A DNA stretch of 64,000 nucleotides, taken from assembly GCF_001423245.1 (NCBI RefSeq), contig NZ_LMOH01000026.1:308187-372186 (forward strand), read 5' to 3'. The notes under the pieces were generated by a model. That model saw nothing but the letters and a program-made list of their open reading frames with translations, did not search any database and was not told the origin of the DNA. This document shows, piece by piece, positions 8,379-16,630 of the stretch. A program made the translations under genes and the position numbers. The stretch comes from Aureimonas sp. Leaf324. Its GTDB lineage: Bacteria; Pseudomonadota; Alphaproteobacteria; Rhizobiales; Rhizobiaceae. Within the stretch, counting starts at the first letter, position 1. Each line of letters begins with the position of its first letter.

Positions 8379-9416
8379 GTGAACGCGCCCATCCACCTCG
8401 ACTTCGACACGCTGCGCCAGCGCATCGCGACGATCCTCCGGCGCGGCGGCCTCGCGCCGCTCCATGCAGAGGCGCTCGCGCGCGTCATCGCGGCCGGCGA
8501 GCGGGACGGGGCGAAGTCGCACGGGATCTACCGGATCGAGGGGTGCCTGCGGACCCTGAAGGCCGGCAAGGTGTCGGCGGACGCCGAGCCCGAACTCCTC
8601 GACGACGGGTCCGGCGTCATCCGGGTCGCGGCCGGCGGCGCCTTCTCGCCCGCCGCCTTTGAATGCGGCGTGCCGCGTCTCGTCGAGCGTGCGCGCGCGC
8701 TCGGTCTTGCCGCGCTCGCGATCAACGACTGCGTCCACTTCTCGGCGCTGTGGCCGGAGGTCGAGGCGCTCGCGGGGCACGGCGTCGCCGCGCTGGCGCT
8801 GTGCCCGAGCTATGCGACCGTCGCGCCCGCGGGTGGCACGCGGCCGCTGCTCGGCACCAATCCGCTCGCCTTCGCCTGGCCGAGGCCGGGCGCGGAGGCC
8901 CCGTACGTCTTCGATTTTGCGACCTCGGTCGCCGCGCGCGGCGAGATCGAGCTGCACCGCCGCGCCGGCAAGCCGCTGCCGGACGCCTGGGCGATCGATG
9001 CCGAGGGCGCGCCGACCAACGATCCGGCGGCAGCCCTCGCCGGCGCCATGCTGCCCTTCGGCGGCCACAAGGGTTCGGCGATCGCCACGATGATCGAGCT
9101 TCTGGCCGGCGCGATGATCGGCGACCTGACGAGCCGCGGCGCGCTCGACGCGCTCGGCACCACGACGCTCGCGCCCCGCCACGGCGAACTGATTCTCGCC
9201 TTCAGCCCCGAGCGCTTCGCCGCCGGGCGGCCGGGCGACCCCTTCGCGGCCGGCGAGGCGCTCTTCGCAGCGATCCTCGACCAGGGCGCGCGCCTGCCCT
9301 CGCAGCGGCGCTTTGCGGCGCGCGCCCGCGCGGCGGCGGACGGGATCGCGCTGACGCCCGACGAGGTGGCGCTTCTCGACCGGCTGGAGGCGGGCGGCCT
9401 CGACGCCGTGTCCTGA
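8379..9416 (+). CDS. Ldh2-family (malate/lactate-type) NAD(P)H oxidoreductase
   Basis: A 345-residue protein of the Ldh_2 family (malate/L-lactate/ureidoglycolate and delta-1-piperideine-2-carboxylate reductases). It has DGAKSHGIYRIEGCL near residue 45, which includes the catalytic-site Ser-His-Gly, then INDCVHFSALWPEVE, PLLGTNPLAFAWP and LPFGGHKGSAIATMIELLAG. The closest types by pattern are the cyclic-imine reductases (DpkA/LhpD), which act in lysine or hydroxyproline/proline catabolism, but substrate cannot be assigned by sight. The GTG start at 8379 has a GGAG about eight bases upstream and fits the family N-terminus; the upstream open frame is not coding. Confidence 0.8.
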   Translation: MNAPIHLDFDTLRQRIATILRRGGLAPLHAEALARVIAAGERDGAKSHGIYRIEGCLRTLKAGKVSADAEPELLDDGSGVIRVAAGGAFSPAAFECGVPRLVERARALGLAALAINDCVHFSALWPEVEALAGHGVAALALCPSYATVAPAGGTRPLLGTNPLAFAWPRPGAEAPYVFDFATSVAARGEIELHRRAGKPLPDAWAIDAEGAPTNDPAAALAGAMLPFGGHKGSAIATMIELLAGAMIGDLTSRGALDALGTTTLAPRHGELILAFSPERFAAGRPGDPFAAGEALFAAILDQGARLPSQRRFAARARAAADGIALTPDEVALLDRLEAGGLDAVS

Positions 9417-9519
9417 CGTTCGGCCTGATCGACGGATCCTTGAAAAGATCGATCGCGATGGAAACGGATCGGCGAGGAATGTGACGTAGGGTTGCATCCG
9501 AACGAATTCGGGGTCCCTC

Positions 9520-11247
9520 GTGACGAAGCCCAGACTCCAGCGCCTCATGGGTGTCGGCGTCGCCACCGCGTTGGTCGCGTGCGTGGTGACGGCGGCGCTC
9601 GTGTGCACTTGGCAGCTCGGGGTCTACGGCCGCCGGGCGCAGGCGCTTTCGCAGTTCGGGCATTTCTCGGCTTCGATCGAACTCATGGGAGCGACCTCGT
9701 CGGAACGCGGGCAATCCGTCCTCGCGATGACGCTGCGCGGCGACGACGGGAAACTGCGGTCCGAGCTCGCCGCCACGCGGACGAGGATGGACGGGCTCTG
9801 GACCGGGCTCCTCGCCCTCACCGCGCTGGAGCGACAAGAGAGCGTCGTCCTCGAGGAGGACGCCGGGACCTATCGCAAGATCCTGATGAACGCGCGCGCG
9901 CAGGTCGATGCCCTCCTGGCGGCGCCGCGGGAGACGAGATCACCGGCCGACGTCGAGCGGGCCGTACGCACGATCTATGCCGCGGCCGATCAGGCGCAGG
10001 TCCTGCGCGACGATCTCGGCGAGGTCCTGATCGGCCTGACGCCGGACCTCACACCCTTCATGACGGCGGCGATGGCCGCCAGCGACCTGCGCGAATATGC
10101 CGGGCGCATCCGCTCGCTGGTGGCGATCCGGCTGAACGCCGGCGGGAGCCCGAGCCCCGCCGCCGCGGCCGAGTTCGCCTCGATGCTCGCGCTCACCGAC
10201 ATCCTGCAGCAGCAGATCGAACATTACGCCGCGCCGTTCATCGCCGACCCCGCGGTCGACCGGGCGATGACGGCGGTCACCTTCGGCTACTTCGCCGGCG
10301 CGCGCGCCCACGCCGAAACGGTGTTTGCCGCGCCCGTCGGCGATCCCGCGTCCAGCGTCGAGGCGTTCAACAAGCGCTACAGCCCGGCGATCCGCACGAC
10401 GGAAGCGCTGCGCGACGCGATCCTCAAGGTCGGGGGCGAGCGCCTGGCGGCCGAGCGCGACCGGAGCCTGCGCCTTGCCGTCGCCAGTCTCGTTGCCGCG
10501 GTGGTCGGCACGCTGGTCGGCGTGTCCTCGCTCGTCGTCTTCGACCGCGGCGTCTTCCGCCCACTGGTCCAGGCCCGCGCCCGCATGGCCCGCATCCTCG
10601 AGGGCGACCTCGACGCGGCCGTGGGCAAGGCTTCCGCGCCGTTCCGCGAGATGACCGATCTCGACCGCGACATCGAGAAGTTGCGCCGCCAGCAGATCGA
10701 ACTCAAGCGCCTGGAGGACGAGCGCGAGGTCATGGCGCGCGAGCTTCGGCGCCTCGCCACCACCGATCCGCTCACCGGACTGATGAACCGCCGCGCCTTC
10801 GAGACCGAGGTCGCCGAGCTCTTTGCGGCACCTGCCGCCTGGGGGGCGGGCCTTGGCATCGTCATGATCGACATCGACCATTTCAAGTCGATCAACGACC
10901 GTTTCGGCCATGCGATCGGCGACGCGGTGCTGCGCGAGTTCGGCCGCTTCCTCCTCCGGGCGGCCCCCACCGGCAGCCGCGTGGCGCGGTTCGGGGGCGA
11001 GGAGTTCGTGCTGGCGCTTTCGGGCCTCGGCCGCGACGAGCTCTACGCGCGCATCGAGGGCCTGCGCCTGCGGCTCGCCGGCACGGTGCTTCTCGACGAG
11101 CCGAGCCTCTCGGTCACCGCGAGCTTCGGCGTCCACTTCGTGCCCGCCGGCCGCCGCCTTGACTGGGACGAGTTCCATCGCGTCGCCGACGCCCACCTCT
11201 ACCAGGCCAAGCGCAACGGCCGGAACCGGGTCGCCTGGAGCGCGTGA
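9520..11247 (+). CDS. membrane diguanylate cyclase (GGEEF)
   Basis: A 575-residue c-di-GMP synthase. It has an N-terminal membrane helix (residues 9-31), a periplasmic helical sensor region, a second membrane helix near residues 316-338, a HAMP-like linker and a GGDEF domain opening with ATTDPLTGLMNRRAFE. The signature is RFGGEEF at about residues 490-496, so the catalytic motif is intact. The product-inhibition motif RxxD, expected just before the signature, is PTGS here, so allosteric inhibition by c-di-GMP is probably absent. The start is a GTG at 9520. It stands alone, with no adjacent phosphodiesterase. Confidence 0.9.
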   Translation: MTKPRLQRLMGVGVATALVACVVTAALVCTWQLGVYGRRAQALSQFGHFSASIELMGATSSERGQSVLAMTLRGDDGKLRSELAATRTRMDGLWTGLLALTALERQESVVLEEDAGTYRKILMNARAQVDALLAAPRETRSPADVERAVRTIYAAADQAQVLRDDLGEVLIGLTPDLTPFMTAAMAASDLREYAGRIRSLVAIRLNAGGSPSPAAAAEFASMLALTDILQQQIEHYAAPFIADPAVDRAMTAVTFGYFAGARAHAETVFAAPVGDPASSVEAFNKRYSPAIRTTEALRDAILKVGGERLAAERDRSLRLAVASLVAAVVGTLVGVSSLVVFDRGVFRPLVQARARMARILEGDLDAAVGKASAPFREMTDLDRDIEKLRRQQIELKRLEDEREVMARELRRLATTDPLTGLMNRRAFETEVAELFAAPAAWGAGLGIVMIDIDHFKSINDRFGHAIGDAVLREFGRFLLRAAPTGSRVARFGGEEFVLALSGLGRDELYARIEGLRLRLAGTVLLDEPSLSVTASFGVHFVPAGRRLDWDEFHRVADAHLYQAKRNGRNRVAWSA

Positions 11248-11335
11248 CGGGCGACAAAGGCGCTCCGGCATCCCATATGATAGCGCGAGAGCCGGGCAAG
11301 AGCGCCCGGCGCATCCAGCCGGGAGAACCGTTGCC

Positions 11336-11800
11336 GTGAGCGTCGCCTTCGTGAAGGAGCCGAACGAGGACCAGGTCGAGGCCCTGCCCGAGCGCGACCT
11401 CGGGACCGATCCGAACTTCGTCACGCCGCGTGGCCTCTCGCTGCTCGACGAAGAGATCGCGATGAACACCGCGGCCGTCGAGCGCGCCCGCGCCGCGGGC
11501 GACAAGATCGCTGTCGCCATGCTCCACCGGGACCTGCGCTACTGGCGCGCGCGCCGCTCGACGGCGCAGGTCGTCGAGCCCGATGCCGACAGCGACACCG
11601 TGCAGTTCGGTCACGCCGTCAGTGTCAGGCGGAAGGGACGGGTGGAGACCTATCGCATCGTCGGCATCGACGAGGCCGACCCCGCGCAAGGGCTCGTGTC
11701 CTATCTGTCGCCGCTGGCCCGGCAGCTGGTCGGCAAGGAAGAGGGCGAAAGCGTGCGGATCGGGCCGGACAGTGCGGAGATCGTCGCCATCGAGCGATGA
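11336..11800 (+). CDS. GreA/GreB-family transcript elongation factor homolog
   Basis: A 154-residue homolog of GreA/GreB factors, which bind RNA polymerase and stimulate cleavage of backtracked RNA. The N-terminal coiled coil is recognisable (FVTPRGLSLLDEEI, then ARAAGDKIAVAMLHRDLRYW), followed by a C-terminal FKBP-like part: DTVQFGHAVSVRRKGR, then YRIVGIDEADPAQG and ISYLSPLARQLVG-like sequence. A GTG start at 11336 is preceded by GGGAGA and was preferred over the long upstream open frame, which overlaps the cyclase gene. Rhizobia often carry several Gre-like paralogs, so this may be an accessory copy and not the housekeeping GreA. Confidence 0.8.
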   Translation: MSVAFVKEPNEDQVEALPERDLGTDPNFVTPRGLSLLDEEIAMNTAAVERARAAGDKIAVAMLHRDLRYWRARRSTAQVVEPDADSDTVQFGHAVSVRRKGRVETYRIVGIDEADPAQGLVSYLSPLARQLVGKEEGESVRIGPDSAEIVAIER

Positions 11801-11926
11801 GGTACGGCTGCGAGCTGTGAACGGTGCGTCCGGGACGGGCGCGGGCGCGCGTGCTGTCCTCGCGCGCCCGCCCGGTCTAGAAGCGGGACGACGCGTCGAC
11901 GACGCCCGGTCCCTGGAAAGATCCCC

Positions 11927-12961
11927 ATGAGCGCATCCCTCGAACTCGGGCTCGACACGTTCGGCGACGTCACGCGCGGCGACGACGGCGCGGAGAAGTC
12001 CCACGCCGCGGTGATCCGCGACGTCGTGGAGGAAGGCGTCATGGCGGAGGAGGTCGGCCTCGACTTCTTCGGCATCGGCGAGCACCACCGCGCCGACTTC
12101 GCCGTCTCGGCACCCGAGACGGTGCTGGCGGCGCTCGCCGCGCGCACCCGCCGCATCCGCCTCGGCTCGGCCGTCACCGTCCTCTCCTCGGACGATCCGG
12201 TCCGCGTGTTCCAGCGCTTCTCGACCCTCGACGCCCTGTCGAACGGGCGCGCCGAGGTGATCCTCGGGCGCGGCTCCTTCACCGAATCCTTTCCCCTCTT
12301 CGGCCTTCCCCTCGCCGACTACGAGCGCTTGTTCGGCGAGAAGCTCGACCTCTTCGCCGCGCTCCTCAAAGGGGGACCGGTGGCGTGGCAGGGATCGGTG
12401 CGCCCGCCGCTCGACGCGCCGGGCATCTATCCGTCGGTGGAGGGCGAGGGCTTCAGGACCTGGATCGGCGTCGGCGGCAGCCCGGAATCGGTGGTGCGCG
12501 CGGCGCGCTACGGCCTGCCGATGATGCTGGCGATCATCGGCGGGGCGCCCGGCCGCTTCCGCCCCTATGCCGACCTTTATGCGCGGGCGCTGGCCGAGAT
12601 GGGCCGCGAGGCGCTGCCGCTCGGCGTCCATTCGCCGGGCTACGTCGCCGACACGGACGCGGCCGCGCGCGCCGAGTTCTTCGACGACTACCGCGCCATG
12701 CACGCGAGGATCGGGGCCGAGCGCGGCTGGCCGCCCTTGGAGCGCGCAGCCTTCGAGCGCGAGATAGAGCACGGCTCGCTCTATGTCGGTTCGCCCGAGA
12801 CCGTGGCACGCAAGATCGCCGCCACCGCTTCGGCGCTCAGCCTCACCCGTTTCGACCTGAAATACAGCGCCGGCCCGCTGCCGCACGCGCGGCTGATGCG
12901 CTGCATCGAGCTCTACGGCCGCGAGGTGGCGCCGCGCGTGCGCGAGCTCCTCGCGGCCTGA
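11927..12961 (+). CDS. LLM-class (luciferase-like) flavin oxidoreductase
   Basis: A 344-residue luciferase-like monooxygenase. Family signs are the N-terminal strand LELGLDTFGDV, GLDFFGIGEHHRADFAVS, IRLGSAVTVLSSDDPVRVFQ, NGRAEVILGRGSFTESFPLFGL and a C-terminal VGSPETVARKIA block. These proteins use reduced FMN or F420; the GEHHR pattern and length fit the FMN type common in Hyphomicrobiales. ATG at 11927 follows GAAAGATCCCC. There is no linked flavin reductase. Substrate unknown. Confidence 0.85.
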   Translation: MSASLELGLDTFGDVTRGDDGAEKSHAAVIRDVVEEGVMAEEVGLDFFGIGEHHRADFAVSAPETVLAALAARTRRIRLGSAVTVLSSDDPVRVFQRFSTLDALSNGRAEVILGRGSFTESFPLFGLPLADYERLFGEKLDLFAALLKGGPVAWQGSVRPPLDAPGIYPSVEGEGFRTWIGVGGSPESVVRAARYGLPMMLAIIGGAPGRFRPYADLYARALAEMGREALPLGVHSPGYVADTDAAARAEFFDDYRAMHARIGAERGWPPLERAAFEREIEHGSLYVGSPETVARKIAATASALSLTRFDLKYSAGPLPHARLMRCIELYGREVAPRVRELLAA

Positions 12962-12969
12962 CGATCTCG

Positions 12970-13200
12970 TCAGTCGACACCCTGCCGGCGCGCGCCCTTC
13001 AGCATCCGGCACGCGATCGCGCGTACCGCCTCGTCGTCCTTGGTGCCGTCGCGGGCGGGGTCGCCGAGGTGGTCGAGACTGCCCTCCACGAAGTCGAGGA
13101 GGCCGGGATGGCGGTCCTCGACATATTCGATCAGCTTGAACAGAACGTGTTCGACCGCGATCTCGCGGCGGCGGGCCTCAACGGCGGTGTCGTCGGTCAT
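12970..13200 (-). CDS. small hypothetical protein
   Basis: A 76-residue acidic protein starting MTDDTAVEARRREIAVEHVL and containing FKLIEYVEDRHPGLLDFVEGS. No family recognised. The composition is protein-like (balanced charges, alternating hydrophobic positions), unlike the Arg/Pro-rich shadow frames nearby, which supports it as a real gene. Its stop lies 8 bp from the stop of the convergent oxidoreductase. Predicted helical and cytoplasmic. Confidence 0.55.
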   Translation of the reverse strand: MTDDTAVEARRREIAVEHVLFKLIEYVEDRHPGLLDFVEGSLDHLGDPARDGTKDDEAVRAIACRMLKGARRQGVD

Positions 13201-13539
13201 CGGCTTCTCCTTCGAAAGCCTTCCAACGCGCCGCCGGGCGATTGGTTGACCTCCCGCGGCACGAGACCCGTGCGGCGCGCGCGTCCATCGCGGCGAGCAC
13301 CCTCGCCATCGATCGGGTGACGGCTATCTATCGGCCCGGCGTCCAAGACCGGAGGCTGACCTCGTCGCCGATTCCTGTTCGCGACGAACAATCGAAGGCA
13401 GACCGTTAGCGATGCGCAGGCCCGGCCCCGTTGGATGCGAGCTCTCCCGAGGTCCCGCAGGCGTTGCCGCCCCGAAGGGGACGGCGTACCGCCGCGACCG
13501 CCGGACGACGCCGCGCAGGTCCGGCCGGGGCGGCGCGCC
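13201..13539. other. intergenic region before the histidine kinase
   Basis: About 340 bp between the divergent small hypothetical gene and the histidine kinase. No convincing gene, repeat or terminator is visible. The plus-strand frame of the kinase is open from ATG 13435, but those 35 residues are Arg/Pro-rich and look non-coding. It must hold the promoters of the two divergent genes, yet no clear -35/-10 pair could be read in this GC-rich sequence. Confidence 0.5.
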
Positions 13540-15267
13540 GTGACGCCGGGCGCGGACGACGCACCGCCCGTATCGCCCGAGACGGCCCGGAAGCGACCCT
13601 TCACCCTTCCGATCCGCTGGCACCTCGTCCTGTTCGTGTCGCTCGTGCTGGTGCCGCAGATCGCGCTCGGCCTGTGCCTCGGCTGGTGGTACTCACAGGC
13701 CGAGCACAAGCGCCTGGAACAGGGGGCCGTGGCGGCGGCGGCGGCGGTCAGCGACCAGCTCGACCGCGAACTCGAATCGATGAAGGCGGCGCTGCTCGCG
13801 CTCGCCACCTCGCCCAATGCCACGGCCGCCGATTTTCCAGCGCTCCGCGCGCAGGCCGAGACCCTCCTGACGCCGCGCAAAGCCATGCTGGCGGTTCGCG
13901 ACCGCGACCACCGGCATCTTCTCAACACGCTCGCGCCGGAGGGGCAGCCGCTGCCCCAGAACCTCGACCCGGTCCTCGTGGCCTCGGACGAGCGCGTCTT
14001 CGCCACCGGCCGGCCGGGCGTTTCCGACCTGTTCAAGAGCCCCTTGTCCGAGGGGCTTTTCACCGCGGTGATCGTGCCGCTCGCCACGAACGGGGAGACC
14101 CGCTACGCCATGAGCATGGCGCTCCGGCCGAACGCGATCCTCGACATCCTCGTGCGCACGCGCCTTCCCAAGGACTGGGTGATCACGGTGCTCGACACCA
14201 ACGACCGCGTGGTCGCCCGCTCGCGTGAACAGACGCGCTTTCTCGGCGAGCGTCCGCCCATGCCCCTGCTGCAGGAGTTCACCGGCCGGCGGGCGGGCGT
14301 GATCCAGAGCGCGACGGGACTCGACGGAACGCGGCAGTTCATCGCCTTCAACACGCTGGATACGAGCGACTGGCGGGTCGTCGTGGGGGTGCCCGTGGCC
14401 GCGCTGAACGCCCCGTTCCGCATTCTCGTCGGCACGCTCGCCGCCATCGCGCTGCTCGCGCTGGGAAGCTCGGTGGTGCTCGCACGGCTTTATTCGATGC
14501 GCCTCGTGCGCGAGGTCACCTCGCTCCAGGCGATGGCAGCAGTCACCGGCAGCGGCGCGATGGCCGAGCGCCGTCCCGGCCGCGTCAGCGAACTCGAGGA
14601 CATCGCCGAAGCCCTGCGCGCCTCCGACGCCTCGCTGGTCGAGCGCAACCGGACGCGCGACCTTCTCCTCTCCGAGCTGAACCACCGCGTCCGCAACACG
14701 CTCACCGTGCTGCTCTCGGTGGTGAACCACACGATCCGCTCCGGCGGCGACGACGCGATGGCCGAGAAGACCTCGGGCCGCATCATGGCCCTGTCGCGCG
14801 CCCACGATCTCCTCAGCCACGCCGAATGGTCGCCTGTCAGCCTCACCGATCTCGTGCGGCGCACGAGCGAGGAGGAAGGCTTCCCCGTCGCCTTCGAGGG
14901 ACCGGACATCCGGCTCCGGGCCGAAGCGGTCGCGCCGGTGGCCCAGGTGTTGCACGAGCTGTCCGTGAACCAGTGCCGCCACGGGGGTGCGGGCGAGCGT
15001 CAGGTGGTGTTCCGGACAGCCATCGAGGACGAGGGCGTGCGTCTCGCCTGGATCGTGCGCGGGGCGCCGGGCGACCGCCTCGGTCTGCCGGGCTTCGGCC
15101 TCCGGCTGGTGCGCCTCTGCCTGGAGCGTCAACTCTTCGGCCGGATCGAGCGGCTCGACGCGGCGGGACTGGAAGCGGTCGTGCCGCACGCTTTTCTGTC
15201 GGGCGAGGGTCTGTCGAGCGAGCCGTTCTTCGCCGCCCGCTGGCGGGGCGCCGGGCCGCAGGCCTGA
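13540..15267 (+). CDS. membrane sensor histidine kinase, HisKA_2/HWE type
   Basis: A 575-residue sensor kinase. One membrane helix near residues 22-46 and another at about 290-315 flank a periplasmic dCache-like sensor. The phosphoacceptor box is LLLSELNHRVRNTLTVLLS, as in HisKA_2/HWE kinases, and the ATPase N-box is LHELSVNQCRHGG. Odd points: the W-x-E motif of HWE kinases reads WIV, losing the Glu, and the ATPase domain is compact, ending GFGLRLVRLCLERQLFG. The GTG at 13540 is the likely start; ATG 13435 is an alternative. No response regulator is adjacent, so it is an orphan. Confidence 0.85.
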   Translation: MTPGADDAPPVSPETARKRPFTLPIRWHLVLFVSLVLVPQIALGLCLGWWYSQAEHKRLEQGAVAAAAAVSDQLDRELESMKAALLALATSPNATAADFPALRAQAETLLTPRKAMLAVRDRDHRHLLNTLAPEGQPLPQNLDPVLVASDERVFATGRPGVSDLFKSPLSEGLFTAVIVPLATNGETRYAMSMALRPNAILDILVRTRLPKDWVITVLDTNDRVVARSREQTRFLGERPPMPLLQEFTGRRAGVIQSATGLDGTRQFIAFNTLDTSDWRVVVGVPVAALNAPFRILVGTLAAIALLALGSSVVLARLYSMRLVREVTSLQAMAAVTGSGAMAERRPGRVSELEDIAEALRASDASLVERNRTRDLLLSELNHRVRNTLTVLLSVVNHTIRSGGDDAMAEKTSGRIMALSRAHDLLSHAEWSPVSLTDLVRRTSEEEGFPVAFEGPDIRLRAEAVAPVAQVLHELSVNQCRHGGAGERQVVFRTAIEDEGVRLAWIVRGAPGDRLGLPGFGLRLVRLCLERQLFGRIERLDAAGLEAVVPHAFLSGEGLSSEPFFAARWRGAGPQA

Positions 15268-15271
15268 CGTT

Positions 15272-16630
15272 TCAGCGCTCGCGCAGCGACTGCTCGACGT
15301 TCTTCAGGACGGGCTCGATCAGGTATTCCAGCACCGTGCGGCCTTCGGTCGGGATCACCACCGAGGCGTCCATGCCCGCCACCAGCCGGGCGCGCACGTC
15401 GGCGGGAAGCGTGGCGTCGTCGATCTCGACCTCGGCGGCATAGGCCGGGGGCTGGCCGGGATCGCTCGCGGCGACCGTGTCGCGCGACAGGGCGACGAGC
15501 GTCCCTGAAACCTTCTCGCGCCGGAACTTCATGAGCGAACCCGGATGCACCTCGACCGTCATGCCCTCGTGCACGCGGTCGATCTCGCTCGGCGGAATGC
15601 GCACGCGCACCCGCATCTCCTCGCCCTCCGGCACGACCTCGAGGATCGTCTCGCCCGGCCGCACGATGCCGCCGACCGTGAACTGGCGCGACGCCTGAAC
15701 CGTGCCGGCGACCGGCGAGCGGATGGTGGAGCGGGCGAGCATGTCGAGCGCGACCTGCCGCTCCTGGCGCAGCGAGGCGATCTGGCGCCCCGTCTCGATG
15801 AGCTTGGCCGACGCCTCCTGCCGATAGTCCTTGCGCAGCGCCTCGCGCTTCAGGTCGATCTCGGCGAGCTTGTCGAGCCCCTTCTGCTCGTCGTTGCGGC
15901 TCTTGCGGATCGTGCCCTCGAACTGCGCCTTCTGGCGCTCCAGCGTGGTGAGACGGCTGAGCGCCACCAGGCCCTTGTCGAAGAGCGGCTTCACGCTCTT
16001 CAGCTCGCGCCCGATGCTGGCCAGCTGGTCGGAGGCGGCTTGCGCGTCGAGCTTGGTCTGGGCGATGTCGTTGCGGGCCTGCCTGCCTTGCGTGTCGAGG
16101 AGTTCCAGCGAGCCGGCGAGCACCTGCCGGCGCTCCTCGAATTCGCGGTAGTTGTCCTGCAGCTCGCCGCCGTCGAGCCCGCGCATCAGGCTCGCGGCCT
16201 CCTCGGGCAGGACCATGTAGTCGGCCATGTCGCGCTGGGCGACGAGGCGGGCCTCCGTCGCGAGCGCGCCGGCGAGCGCCTGCGCGGCCGCGGCGGCGGC
16301 CGCCTGCGAGCGCGTCGTGTCGAGCCGGAGGAGGACCTGGCCCGCCTCCACCCGGTCGCCGTCGCGCGCCAGGATCTCCTCGACGATGCCGCCCTCCAGA
16401 TGCTGGACGCTCTGGCGATGCGATTCCACCGCGAAGGTGCCGGCCGTGACGACGGCCGAGTTCACGTGGGCGAAGGCCGCCCAGCCGCCGGCGAGCCCCA
16501 CCGACAGGCCGAGCACGATCCAGCCGGTGCGCAGCGAGCCGCGCCAGTTGGTGTCGGGCGCGGGGGCCGCGACGAGCGGCGCGGCGGCGGGGGTCGTTGC
16601 GGAACCGAGGGCCGGGCCGAGCGCGCTCAT
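15272..16630 (-). CDS. HlyD-family periplasmic adaptor of type I secretion
   Basis: A 452-residue membrane fusion protein. One N-terminal membrane helix (residues 34-56) follows a short cytosolic tail, then the biotinyl-lipoyl strand SVQHLEGGIVEEILARDGDRVEAGQVLL, a long coiled-coil hairpin (residues about 100-290), and the second lipoyl half IRSPVAGTVQASRQFTVGGIV with a beta-barrel. The end, EPVLKNVEQSLRER, is typical of PrtE/HlyD adaptors. ATG at 16630 overlaps the stop of the ABC exporter gene as ATGA. No TolC-like outer-membrane gene is in the window, so that part must be encoded elsewhere. Confidence 0.93.
   Translation of the reverse strand: MSALGPALGSATTPAAAPLVAAPAPDTNWRGSLRTGWIVLGLSVGLAGGWAAFAHVNSAVVTAGTFAVESHRQSVQHLEGGIVEEILARDGDRVEAGQVLLRLDTTRSQAAAAAAAQALAGALATEARLVAQRDMADYMVLPEEAASLMRGLDGGELQDNYREFEERRQVLAGSLELLDTQGRQARNDIAQTKLDAQAASDQLASIGRELKSVKPLFDKGLVALSRLTTLERQKAQFEGTIRKSRNDEQKGLDKLAEIDLKREALRKDYRQEASAKLIETGRQIASLRQERQVALDMLARSTIRSPVAGTVQASRQFTVGGIVRPGETILEVVPEGEEMRVRVRIPPSEIDRVHEGMTVEVHPGSLMKFRREKVSGTLVALSRDTVAASDPGQPPAYAAEVEIDDATLPADVRARLVAGMDASVVIPTEGRTVLEYLIEPVLKNVEQSLRER

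Noticed and set aside
13435-13539. Extended N-terminus of the histidine kinase from ATG 13435
   Set aside because: The extra 35 residues are Arg/Pro-rich and unlike a kinase N-terminus; GTG 13540 gives a short cytosolic tail before the membrane helix.
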